The notes under the pieces were generated by a model. It saw only the letters and a program-made list of their open reading frames with translations. It was not told where the DNA came from and ran no database searches. A stretch of 64,000 nt of DNA, taken from positions 248,001-312,000 of the forward strand of contig NZ_CP093311.1 of NCBI RefSeq assembly GCF_024498955.1. Direction: 5' to 3'. The position numbers and the translations under genes were made by a program. Each line of letters begins with the position of its first letter. Position 1 is the first letter of the stretch. This stretch comes from Thermomonas paludicola. Its GTDB lineage: Bacteria > Pseudomonadota > Gammaproteobacteria > Xanthomonadales > Xanthomonadaceae. Shown one piece after another: positions 23,031-30,795 of the stretch.

Positions 23031-24353
23031 ATGAGCAAAACCCGCGTCCTGACCGGCATCACCACCTCCGGCACCCCGCACCTCGGCAACTATGTCGGTG
23101 CCATCCGCCCGGCCATCGCTGCTTCGCGCGTGGCGCAGACGGAGAGCTTCTATTTTCTGGCCGACTATCACAGCCTGATCAAGGCGCAGGATCCGGCGCG
23201 CACCCAGCGCTCGACGCTGGAAATCGCCGCGGCATGGCTGGCCTGCGGGCTTGAGCCGGACAAGGTGTGGTTCTACCGCCAGTCCGATATTCCGGAAATC
23301 CCGGAGCTGACCTGGCTGCTGACCTGCGTGGCGGGCAAGGGCATCCTCAATCGCGCCCATGCCTACAAGGCGGCGGTGGACAAGAATCGCGCCGAGGGCG
23401 AGGACGACGATGCGGGCATCAGCGCCGGATTGTTCATGTACCCGGTGCTGATGGCCGCCGACATCCTGCTGTTCAACGCGCACAGGGTGCCGGTGGGGCG
23501 CGACCAGGTGCAGCACATCGAGATGGCGCGCAATTTCGGGCAGCGCTTCAACCACATTTACGGGCACGAGCACTTCGTGCTGCCTGAAGCGGTCGTGGAC
23601 GACAACGTGGCGACCTTGCCGGGCCTGGACGGCCGCAAGATGAGCAAGAGCTACGACAACACCATTCCCCTGTTCGCCCCGCGTGCCGAGCTGAAGAAGC
23701 TGATCGCCGGCATCCTCACCGATTCGCGCGCGCCCGGCGAACCCAAGGACACCGAAGGTTCGGCGCTGTTCCAGCTGTATCAGGCGTTTGCCACGCACGA
23801 GCAGACCGCCGCGTTCGCGCTGGCATTTTCCGAGGGCATCGCGTGGGGTGATGCCAAGCAGCGGCTGTTCGAGTGCATCGATGCCGAAGTCTCGCCGTTG
23901 CGCGAGAAGTACGAGGCGCTGATGGCCAGGCCTGGCGAGATTGAGGCGATCCTGCGCGATGGCGCGGCGCGCCTGCGTGCGGCCTGCGCCGCGCCGGCGC
24001 TGCTGCGCCTGCGCGAAGCGGTGGGCCTGCGGGACCTGTCGCAGGTCGCGGTGGCAGGTGATGCGGGCAAGGCGAAGAAAGGCAGCGATGCCGCCCTGCC
24101 GATGTTCAAGCAGTATCGCGATGCCGACGGCAAGTTCTATTTCAAGCTGGTGCAGGGCGAGCGCGTGTTGCTGCAGAGCGCCGGCTTTGATTCGCCGCGC
24201 GATGCCGGCGTGCGGATCGCCGCGATCAAGCACGGCACGCTGGATGCCGACCAGCCGGATTTCGTGTTGGGCGAGGGCGTGCACAGCGACGAGGTGAATG
24301 CCGCGCTGGAGGCGTTCGTGGCTGCCCAACTGGAAGGCAGCAAGCAGCCGTAG
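23031..24353 (+). CDS. trpS: Tryptophan--tRNA ligase with C-terminal YegP-like extension
   Basis: A 440-residue class I synthetase. The HIGH-like motif is TSGTPHLGNYVGAI at the N-terminus, the KMSKS-like GRKMSKSYDN lies near residue 202, and GRDQVQHIEMAR is the Trp/ATP site. The catalytic core ends near residue 330. The remaining 100 residues include FKQYRDADGKFYFKLVQ and SAGFDSPRDAGVRIAAIK, which resemble a DUF1508/YegP repeat appended to the synthetase. The ATG at 23031 precedes the conserved core. A strong terminator follows 8 bp after the stop. Confidence 0.93.
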   Translation: MSKTRVLTGITTSGTPHLGNYVGAIRPAIAASRVAQTESFYFLADYHSLIKAQDPARTQRSTLEIAAAWLACGLEPDKVWFYRQSDIPEIPELTWLLTCVAGKGILNRAHAYKAAVDKNRAEGEDDDAGISAGLFMYPVLMAADILLFNAHRVPVGRDQVQHIEMARNFGQRFNHIYGHEHFVLPEAVVDDNVATLPGLDGRKMSKSYDNTIPLFAPRAELKKLIAGILTDSRAPGEPKDTEGSALFQLYQAFATHEQTAAFALAFSEGIAWGDAKQRLFECIDAEVSPLREKYEALMARPGEIEAILRDGAARLRAACAAPALLRLREAVGLRDLSQVAVAGDAGKAKKGSDAALPMFKQYRDADGKFYFKLVQGERVLLQSAGFDSPRDAGVRIAAIKHGTLDADQPDFVLGEGVHSDEVNAALEAFVAAQLEGSKQP

Positions 24354-24361
24354 CGGACAAT

Positions 24362-24389
24362 GAAACGCCCGGGTTGCCCCGGGCGTTTC
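24362..24389. terminator. Bidirectional terminator between trpS and the RND operon
   Basis: A perfect 12-bp stem GAAACGCCCGGG/CCCGGGCGTTTC with loop TTGC separates convergent trpS and the RND permease gene. The GAAA/TTTC ends supply the T-rich tract on both strands. Confidence 0.85.
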
Positions 24390-24413
24390 CAATTCGCCGC
24401 ATTCGCGCCGCAA

Positions 24414-27400
24414 TCAGCCGTGCTGCTGCGGTTCCGCTGGCTGCGTGCCTGCGCCATCGTGCGCCGGGGCTTGCGCGTGGTCGCGCGCCAGGTACAGATA
24501 GAACGCCGGCAGCACGAACAGGGTGAACAGCGTGCCGATGGTCATGCCGGACACGATCACCACGCCCATCGAGAAGCGCGAGGCCGCTCCCGGCCCCTTC
24601 GCCAGCAGCAGCGGGATCATCGCGAACACCAGCGCCGCCGTGGTCATCAGCACCGGGCGCAGGCGGATGCCGGTGGCTTCCTCGATCGCTTGGCGCTTGG
24701 ACAGGCCCTGCTCGATCTGCAGCTTGTTGGCGAACTCCACGATCAGGATGCCGTGCTTGGAGATCACGCCGACCAGCGTCACCAAACCCACCTGGGTGTA
24801 GATGTTGATGCTCATGCCGGGGAAGGCTTCGATCCCGGCGAATTGCAGGATCTGCGCCAGCAGTGCCAGCACGTTCAATGCCAGCAGTGCGCCGCAGATC
24901 GCCATCGGCACGGTGAGCAGCATGATCAGCGCATCGCGGAAGCTCTCGAACTGCGCCGACAGCACCAGGAAGATCACGATCAAGGCCAGCGCCAAGGTCA
25001 TCAGCATGGCCGAGCCTTCCTGCTTGAACTGCCGCGACTCGCCGGCATAGTCCACGCTGTAGCCCTGCGGCAGCACGTCCTTGGCCGCCTGGTCCAGGAT
25101 CGCCAGCGCTTCGCCCTTGCTCACGCCGGGGCGCGGGGCAAAGGTGATCGACACCGCATTGAGCTGCTGGAAGCGCTTGAGCGACTGCGGCTGCGCGGTT
25201 TCCTTCAGCGTCACGATGGTGGACAGCGGGATCAGCGTGCCGTCGCGGGTACGCGTGTAGTAGTTGGAAAGCTGGGAGGCGTTGAGGCGGTCGCTGCGCT
25301 GCACCTGCGCGATCACCCGATACGCGCGGTTCTGCATGGAAAACAGGTTGGAGTAGCCGCCGGCCAGCATCGCCGACATGTCGGCCGCCAGCGTGCGCAT
25401 GTCGATGCCGAGCGTGGCCGCCTTGTCGCGGTCGATGTTCACCTCGATCCGCGGCTTGTCGATCTTCAGGTCCTTGTCGAGGAAGATGAAGCGCTTGCTC
25501 GCCATGGCTTTCTGCACGATGCGGTCGGCCAGGTCGGCCAGTTGGTCAAGGCTGCCGACGCCGCCGACCACGAACTCGCCGCCGCCCGCGCCGCCGGCGC
25601 TGGGCAGCGAAGGCGGAACCAGTGCGAACATCTTCAAGCCGCTGATCTGGTCGAATTTCGGCTGCAGTTCCTGTTGCAGGACCTGGTTGGTGGAGCGCGT
25701 GCGCTGGCTCCACGGTTTGAGCACGAAGCCGGCCATGGCGCTGGGGCTGGCGCCGCCGCCACCGCCGCCAAAGCCGCCGTTGAACAGGAAGGCGTTCTGG
25801 ATCTCGGGGACGCCCTGGGTGATTTTGGAAATCTCGCCGGTGAAGCGCTCCACGTAGTCCAGGGTGGCGATGGGGTCGGCGCTGGCGATGCCGAAGATGA
25901 AACCTTCATCCTCCAGCGGCGCCGGCTCCTTGGGTGCGGTCATGTACAGGAAGGCGCAGCTGACCAGCACGATCAGGCCGAACGCGGCGATCACCGACCT
26001 GGTTTCCAGCGCGCCGTGCAGGCGCCGCTGGTAGCTGTTGTGCAGCGTGTCGAACTTGCTGTCCAGCCAGTTCTCGAACCTGCTCTTGGGATGGTCGGGA
26101 TCGTGCGGCCGCAGGATCTTCGAGCTCATCATCGGCGTCAGCGTCAGCGCGATCACGCCCGACAGCAGCACCGCGCCGGCCAGGGTGAAGGCGAACTCGG
26201 TGAACAGCACGCCGGTCAGGCCGCCCTGGAAGCCGATCGGCAGGTACACCGCGATCAGGGTGGTGGTCATCGCCACCACCGGCCACGCCAGCTCGCGCGC
26301 GCCGCGGATCGCCGCATCGAACGGGCTCATGCCTTCCTCGATGTGGCGGTGGATGTTCTCCAGCACGATGATCGCGTCGTCTACGACGATCCCGATCGCC
26401 AGCACCATCGCCAGCAAAGTCAGCAGGTTGATGGTGAAGCCCATCAGCAGCATCAGGAACAGGCCGCCGATCAGCGACAACGGGATGGTCAGTGCCGGGA
26501 TCAGCACGCTGCGCATCGAGCCCAGGAACAGGTAGATCACCACGATCACGATCACCAATGCCTCGATGATCGTGCGGATCACCTCATTGATCGCGTCCTG
26601 GATCGCCTGCGTGCTGTCGTATGGAATGGTGGCCTGCAGGCCCTGCGGCAGCTGCGGCACGATCTCGTTGTCCCACGTCTTGCGCACTGCGCGGATCACG
26701 TCCAGCGAGTTGGCGTCCGGCGCAACGTAGATGCCCATGAACGTCGCGGCATTGCTGCCGTTGATGCGCACCGACGTGCCATAGCTTTCCGAACCCAGCG
26801 CCACGTCGGCGATGTCGCCCAGCCGCACGATCGCGCCATCCTGTTCGCGCACGACCATGTTGCGGAATTCGTCCACGTTGCGCAGGTCGGTGCGCGCGGT
26901 CATGTCGATGGCGACCATCTGGCCCTTGGTGGAACCCACCGCCGCCAGCACGTTGTTGGACTGCAGTGCAGTGCTGACATCGCTGGCGGTCACCTTCAGC
27001 GCCGCCATTTTCTCCGGCTTCAGCCAGATGCGCATGGCAAAGGTGCCGGCACCGAGGATATCCGCGCGCTGCACGCCGTCGATGGTGACCAGCTTGGGCT
27101 GGATGACCCGGGTCAGGTAGTCGCTGATCTGGTTGGCGGTCAGGGTGTCGCTGGAAAACGACACGTACATCGCGGCGATGCTTTCGCCCTGCTGCAGGTC
27201 GATCACCGGGTCTTCCGACTGCGGCGGCAACTGGCCGCGCATCTTGTTGACCTTGGCCGAGATCTGGGTGAGCGCTTCGCTGGGATCCTTGTCCAGGCGG
27301 ATGTAGGCCTGGATGTTGCTCACCCCGGCCGAACTGGTCGACGACATGTAGTCGATGCCCTCGGCGCTGGCGATCTCGCGCTCCAGCGGCGTGGTGATGA

Positions 27401-27584
27401 AGCCCTGGATCAGGTCGGCATCGGCGCCGAAATACGTGGTGCTGACGCTGACCACCGCGTTGCGCATTTCCGGGTACTTGCGCACGTTCAATTCGCTGAA
27501 GGCGCGCAGGCCGAACAGCAGGATGAACAGGCTGACGACCATCGCCAGCACCGGTTTCCTGATGAAGAGATCGGTAAATTTCAT
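24414..27584 (-). CDS. RND efflux pump inner-membrane permease (HAE1 family)
   Basis: A 1056-residue transporter with the RND architecture: a TM helix at the N-terminus, two large periplasmic loops and twelve membrane helices. The TM4 proton-relay aspartates are in AIGIVVDDAIIVLEN and the TM10 lysine is in GVISKHGILIVEFAN. A glycine-rich stretch lies in the second periplasmic loop (around GGFGGGGGGASPSAM), with another near GGAGGGEFVVGGVG. It is the second gene of a two-gene operon with a membrane-fusion protein and has no outer-membrane channel gene nearby. Substrates are unknown. Confidence 0.93.
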   Translation of the reverse strand: MKFTDLFIRKPVLAMVVSLFILLFGLRAFSELNVRKYPEMRNAVVSVSTTYFGADADLIQGFITTPLEREIASAEGIDYMSSTSSAGVSNIQAYIRLDKDPSEALTQISAKVNKMRGQLPPQSEDPVIDLQQGESIAAMYVSFSSDTLTANQISDYLTRVIQPKLVTIDGVQRADILGAGTFAMRIWLKPEKMAALKVTASDVSTALQSNNVLAAVGSTKGQMVAIDMTARTDLRNVDEFRNMVVREQDGAIVRLGDIADVALGSESYGTSVRINGSNAATFMGIYVAPDANSLDVIRAVRKTWDNEIVPQLPQGLQATIPYDSTQAIQDAINEVIRTIIEALVIVIVVIYLFLGSMRSVLIPALTIPLSLIGGLFLMLLMGFTINLLTLLAMVLAIGIVVDDAIIVLENIHRHIEEGMSPFDAAIRGARELAWPVVAMTTTLIAVYLPIGFQGGLTGVLFTEFAFTLAGAVLLSGVIALTLTPMMSSKILRPHDPDHPKSRFENWLDSKFDTLHNSYQRRLHGALETRSVIAAFGLIVLVSCAFLYMTAPKEPAPLEDEGFIFGIASADPIATLDYVERFTGEISKITQGVPEIQNAFLFNGGFGGGGGGASPSAMAGFVLKPWSQRTRSTNQVLQQELQPKFDQISGLKMFALVPPSLPSAGGAGGGEFVVGGVGSLDQLADLADRIVQKAMASKRFIFLDKDLKIDKPRIEVNIDRDKAATLGIDMRTLAADMSAMLAGGYSNLFSMQNRAYRVIAQVQRSDRLNASQLSNYYTRTRDGTLIPLSTIVTLKETAQPQSLKRFQQLNAVSITFAPRPGVSKGEALAILDQAAKDVLPQGYSVDYAGESRQFKQEGSAMLMTLALALIVIFLVLSAQFESFRDALIMLLTVPMAICGALLALNVLALLAQILQFAGIEAFPGMSINIYTQVGLVTLVGVISKHGILIVEFANKLQIEQGLSKRQAIEEATGIRLRPVLMTTAALVFAMIPLLLAKGPGAASRFSMGVVIVSGMTIGTLFTLFVLPAFYLYLARDHAQAPAHDGAGTQPAEPQQHG

Positions 27585-27659
27585 CGTGTCCTCGTTTCCT
27601 CTCCGCCGCGCACGGGGGAGGTCGGGGTTATGGCGGCGCGGCCGGGCCGCGCGCGGCGA

Positions 27660-28850
27660 TCAGCGGTTTTCGATGCTGGGTTTGGCGTCGGCGCTGGGCT
27701 GGACCTGGTTGTTGATGGTGACTTCGGCGCCGTTGCGCAGCTTCAGCAGGCCGGAGGTGACCACCTGTTCGCCGGGCTTGAGTCCGTCGGTGACTGCGAT
27801 CAGGTCGCCGCGCGTGGCGCCGGTCTTGATGAAGCGCTGGGTCACGACCAGCTTGTCGCCGGTCAGCGGCTTGCCTTGCATGTCGGCCTCGCCCGGCGTG
27901 CGGGCCTGCTTGCCGATCACGAACACCGCATTGCCATAGGGGTTGAAGCTGACTGCGGTCTGCGGGATCACCACCACGTCGCGTTCGCTGCCCAGGTCGA
28001 ACTTGACCTTGGCGAAACTGCCGGGGCGCAACGCGCCGTCGGGGTTGCGCAGGGTCGCCTGCGACTTGAAGTTGCGGGTGCTGGCATCGACCAGCGGCTC
28101 CACCGCCGTGACTTTGCCTTCGAAGACCTTGCCCGGCACCGCGTCCACCGACGCCTGCACCATATTGCCTTCCACCAGCGTGCCGATCAGCTGCTCGGGC
28201 ATGCTGAAGTCGAGGTAGATCGGGTCCAGTTGCTGCAGGCTGACGATCGGCGCGCCCGGTGCGAGGTACTGGCCGAGGTTGATCTTGCGGATGCCCAGCA
28301 CGCCCGAGAATGGCGCGCGGATGGTCTTCTGCGCGATCAGCGCGCGCTGTGCCTCCACCTGCGCGCGGGCGCTGGCGGCAGCGGCGGTGCGCTGCTGCAC
28401 GTCGTCCAGCGAGACCAGCTTGTCCTTGCCCAGTTGCTGCCAGCGCTGCGCCTGCACTTCGGCCAGCCTGGCCGAGGTTTCCAGTGCCTTCAGCGTGGCG
28501 TCCTCGTTGGCGGTGTTCAGGCGTACCAGCACCGTGCCGGCGCGCACCGGCTGGCCGGCTTCAAATTCGATGCGGCTGACCACGCCCCCCGCTTCCGTGG
28601 TGACATCGGTGCCATTGATGGCCACCAGCGTGCCCACCGATTCACCGGCATCGCTCCAGCGCTGCGCTTGCGCCGTCGCCGATGACACCGTTGCCGGTGG
28701 CTGCGGCATGTTGTCGAAGAAGGCATTGGTCTTGGCGGCGAACATGGCCTTGAACGCAAACACGCCACCGAAAATGACGATGACGCCGATCAACATCAGC
28801 GCCCAGCGCAGGGTGGGGTTGGGTTTGCGACCGGAGGGGATGGGGGGCAT
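27660..28850 (-). CDS. RND efflux periplasmic adaptor (membrane-fusion protein)
   Basis: A 396-residue adaptor. An N-terminal membrane anchor (LRWALMLIGVIVIFGGVFAFKAM) is followed by a biotinyl-lipoyl half-motif (EFEAGQPVRAGTVLVRLN), a helical hairpin and a second half-motif (IRAPFSGVLGIRKINLGQYLAPG). The beta-barrel and membrane-proximal domains end near SIENR. The start at 28850 gives the expected short cytoplasmic N-terminus, although no Shine-Dalgarno site is obvious there. Longer in-frame starts add unrelated sequence. It precedes the permease by 75 bp. Confidence 0.92.
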   Translation of the reverse strand: MPPIPSGRKPNPTLRWALMLIGVIVIFGGVFAFKAMFAAKTNAFFDNMPQPPATVSSATAQAQRWSDAGESVGTLVAINGTDVTTEAGGVVSRIEFEAGQPVRAGTVLVRLNTANEDATLKALETSARLAEVQAQRWQQLGKDKLVSLDDVQQRTAAAASARAQVEAQRALIAQKTIRAPFSGVLGIRKINLGQYLAPGAPIVSLQQLDPIYLDFSMPEQLIGTLVEGNMVQASVDAVPGKVFEGKVTAVEPLVDASTRNFKSQATLRNPDGALRPGSFAKVKFDLGSERDVVVIPQTAVSFNPYGNAVFVIGKQARTPGEADMQGKPLTGDKLVVTQRFIKTGATRGDLIAVTDGLKPGEQVVTSGLLKLRNGAEVTINNQVQPSADAKPSIENR

Positions 28851-28993
28851 GGGCGGAGATCCGGGAATGCGACAGAGACGGATTCGCAAGCTTAGCAGGA
28901 TACTGAACTTGGCGGTGCAGCATTGTTGCCGCGGTCCGCCACGTTCGCCCGTGCCGTTGGACATGGGTGCACGATCACGCGAGCCACAAAGAA

Positions 28994-29023
28994 AAAGCCC
29001 GGCAGCTTGCGCTGCCGGGCTTT
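28994..29023. terminator. Terminator between the phasin gene and the RND operon
   Basis: A perfect 13-bp stem AAAGCCCGGCAGC/GCTGCCGGGCTTT with loop TTGC lies downstream of the phasin stop on the minus strand. The T tracts at either end allow termination in both directions. Confidence 0.8.
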
Positions 29024-29078
29024 GGGCGCCGGAACCAGGGGGTCAACCGGCGCGCCGTCCCCAGGGGGAGGGGGGAAC

Positions 29079-29474
29079 TTACTTGGCGGCCTTGGAGGCA
29101 GCCTTGGTGGCCTTCTCGACTTCGGCCTTGACCTGCGAGCTGGCTTGCTCGAACTGGGTCTTGGCCAGCGCACCGATGGCTTCGTTGGTCTTCACGGTGC
29201 CGGCGAAGGATTCCTGGGCGGCACCCAGGCTGCGCTCGGCGCTGGCACGGGCAACCTGCAGGCCCTTCGGCCACACGGCTTTCAGGCCGTCCGCATCGCG
29301 CACTTCAACCAGCTCGCCGGCAAAGGCGAAAGCGGCATTGACGTTTTCCTCGATCGCAGCCAGGTGCAGGCCAAAGGCCTTCTCGGCATTCTCGAGGGCC
29401 AGGCGGTTGAAGCTGGCAGCGACGTTGGCGAACTGGCTGGTCGCGGTGCTGAACTGATCATTGAACTGGTACAT
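29079..29474 (-). CDS. Phasin family protein
   Basis: A 131-residue, helix-rich protein beginning MYQFNDQFSTATSQFANVAASFNRLALENAEKA in style, with alternating amphipathic helices and an Ala/Lys-rich tail (KAEVEKATKAASKAAK). This is the Phasin_2-type pattern of proteins coating polyhydroxyalkanoate granules. GGAG-type AGGAG lies 6 bp before the ATG at 29474. Its promoter carries a palindrome that overlaps the -35 box. No PHA synthase gene is in the window, so a role in PHA storage is inferred from the family alone. Confidence 0.85.
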   Translation of the reverse strand: MYQFNDQFSTATSQFANVAASFNRLALENAEKAFGLHLAAIEENVNAAFAFAGELVEVRDADGLKAVWPKGLQVARASAERSLGAAQESFAGTVKTNEAIGALAKTQFEQASSQVKAEVEKATKAASKAAK

Positions 29475-29525
29475 GGCGATCTCCTGCTTTGTTGTACCGG
29501 CAGGTGTGCCGGAGTTGTGCGGTGC

Positions 29526-29556
29526 AGCATATCCGGGCATTTGTTGCAATGCAACA
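29526..29556 (-). promoter_or_regulatory. Phasin promoter with overlapping palindromic operator
   Basis: On the minus strand, -35 TTGCAT (29549-29554) and -10 TATGCT (29526-29531) are separated by exactly 17 bp. The perfect palindrome TGTTGC-AAT-GCAACA (29542-29556) covers the -35 box, which would suit a repressor. TGC-N3-GCA cores are reported for PhaR-type regulators of phasin genes, so PhaR is the leading candidate. Confidence 0.65.
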
Positions 29557-29622
29557 TTTCCTGGGCTGCAGTTGCAGTCCATTCAGCCGTGACAGGCCCG
29601 CAGGCTGGGGGGGGGCGGGCGC

Positions 29623-30171
29623 TCAGCGGTGGCGCGCGCGGCCCGCAACAGGCGGGGCCAGGGGCGCAGCAGGCGCCGGCACGGCCTGCGCGCCGGCAAC
29701 CGCCCGCGCCAGCGGGGCCAGGTGCCCCAGTGCGCGCGCATACACACTGCGCTTGAAGGTCACCACATGGTGCTGTGGATACCAGAAATCCACCCAGCGC
29801 CAGTTGTCGAACTCCGGGGTGTCGGTCACGTCCAGGCGCAGGTCGGTGTCGGCGCCGCGAAACCGCAACAGGAACCAGACCTGCTTCTGGCCGATGCAGA
29901 CCAGCCGCTCGCGATGGCGGATCGCGTGGACCGGCAAGCGATAGCGCAGCCAGCCGGGGGTGGTTCCCAGCACGTCCACGTGCTCCGGACGCAGCCCGGT
30001 TTCCTCGTGCAGCTCGCGATACATCGCTTCCAGCGGTGTTTCGTCGGTATTGATCCCGCCCTGCGGGAACTGCCAGCCATCCCGGCGCACGCGCCGCGCC
30101 CAGAACACTCGTCCATCCTCGTGCATCAGCACGATGCCCACGTTGGGTCTGAAACCGTCCGGATCGATCAC
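29623..30171 (-). CDS. rppH: RNA pyrophosphohydrolase RppH
   Basis: A 182-residue Nudix hydrolase that removes pyrophosphate from mRNA 5' ends and so triggers decay. It begins with GTG ([14 protein letters not shown]), a standard RppH N-terminus. The Nudix box is [23 protein letters not shown], preceded by [14 protein letters not shown]. The C-terminus is extended with Ala/Pro/Arg-rich sequence. It is divergent from tRNA-Met. Confidence 0.95.
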   Translation of the reverse strand: MIDPDGFRPNVGIVLMHEDGRVFWARRVRRDGWQFPQGGINTDETPLEAMYRELHEETGLRPEHVDVLGTTPGWLRYRLPVHAIRHRERLVCIGQKQVWFLLRFRGADTDLRLDVTDTPEFDNWRWVDFWYPQHHVVTFKRSVYARALGHLAPLARAVAGAQAVPAPAAPLAPPVAGRARHR

Positions 30172-30248
30172 GATGCGGACCCCGCAAGTCTTTGCCTGTC
30201 ACGACTGTGCCAGTGACGCGGGCGGTCGGCAAGCCGTCCACGAATGAT

Positions 30249-30277
30249 TTGACGGCGATGGGCGCACTGCGGATAAT
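30249..30277 (+). promoter_or_regulatory. Promoter of tRNA-Met
   Basis: -35 TTGACG (30249-30254) and -10 GATAAT (30272-30277) are separated by exactly 17 bp. The -10 ends 15 bp before the tRNA. This is the best standard sigma-70 match noted in the window. Confidence 0.8.
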
Positions 30278-30292
30278 GATCGGCTCTGCGTT

Positions 30293-30369
30293 GGCTATGT
30301 AGCTCAGCCGGTTAGAGCACAGCACTCATAATGCTGGGGTCGGTGGTTCGAGTCCACCCATAGCCACCA
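30293..30369 (+). tRNA. tRNA-Met (CAT), elongator type
   Basis: A 77-nt cloverleaf with an encoded CCA. The acceptor GGCTATG pairs with CATAGCC. The anticodon arm is CAGCA-CTCATAA-TGCTG, giving anticodon CAT. The fully paired first position of the acceptor stem argues for an elongator, not initiator, tRNA-Met. A terminator follows. Confidence 0.95.
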
Positions 30370-30385
30370 TCGCGCAGAACGAACT

Positions 30386-30411
30386 AACCCCGCGGATTTG
30401 CGGGGTTTTTT
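30386..30411 (+). terminator. Intrinsic terminator after tRNA-Met
   Basis: AACCCCGC/GCGGGGTT forms an 8-bp stem with loop GGATTT, followed by a run of Ts. It lies 16 bp after the tRNA's CCA and before queD. Confidence 0.85.
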
Positions 30412-30432
30412 GTTTGCAGGCGGACGAGCCGG

Positions 30433-30786
30433 ATGGATATTTTCAAGAGCTTCACCCTCGAAGCAGCGCATCGGTTGCCGAATGTCCCGGTGGGGCACAA
30501 ATGCGCCCGCCTGCACGGCCATTCCTTCCGGATCGAACTGCACGTGTCCGGCGAGGTGGGCCCGCAAACGGGCTGGGTGATGGATTTCGCCGAGCTGAAG
30601 GCGGCATTCAAGCCGCTGTACGAGCAGCTCGACCACCACTACCTCAACGACATCGAGGGCCTGGAAAATCCCACCAGCGAGCGGCTGGCAATGTGGATCT
30701 GGGAGCGACTCAAGCCGTGCGTGCCGTTGTTGTCGGAAGTGGCGGTGCACGAAACCTGCACGTCCGGCTGCCGCTATCGCGGCTGA
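30433..30786 (+). CDS. queD: 6-carboxytetrahydropterin synthase QueD
   Basis: A 117-residue member of the 6-pyruvoyl-tetrahydropterin-synthase fold, used in queuosine and deazapurine synthesis. The zinc histidines are His13 (AAHRL) and the HGH of CARLHGHSF at residues 28-30, with catalytic Cys24 just before. [11 protein letters not shown] closes the protein. The length is standard for QueD. It follows the tRNA-Met terminator and has no other queuosine genes beside it. It is convergent with the hybrid kinase. Confidence 0.93.
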   Translation: MDIFKSFTLEAAHRLPNVPVGHKCARLHGHSFRIELHVSGEVGPQTGWVMDFAELKAAFKPLYEQLDHHYLNDIEGLENPTSERLAMWIWERLKPCVPLLSEVAVHETCTSGCRYRG

Positions 30787-30795
30787 GGCGCCGGC

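Noticed and set aside
22905..24413. Upstream extension of the secreted unknown gene opposite trpS
   Set aside because: The extension is antisense to trpS. A signal peptide and ribosome site place the real start at 22904.
24360..28685. A very long open frame (over 1400 codons) opposite the RND efflux genes
   Set aside because: It is rich in Gln, His, Arg and Asp, has no recognisable domain, and mirrors the codon pattern of the real RND genes on the other strand. It is a by-product of high GC.
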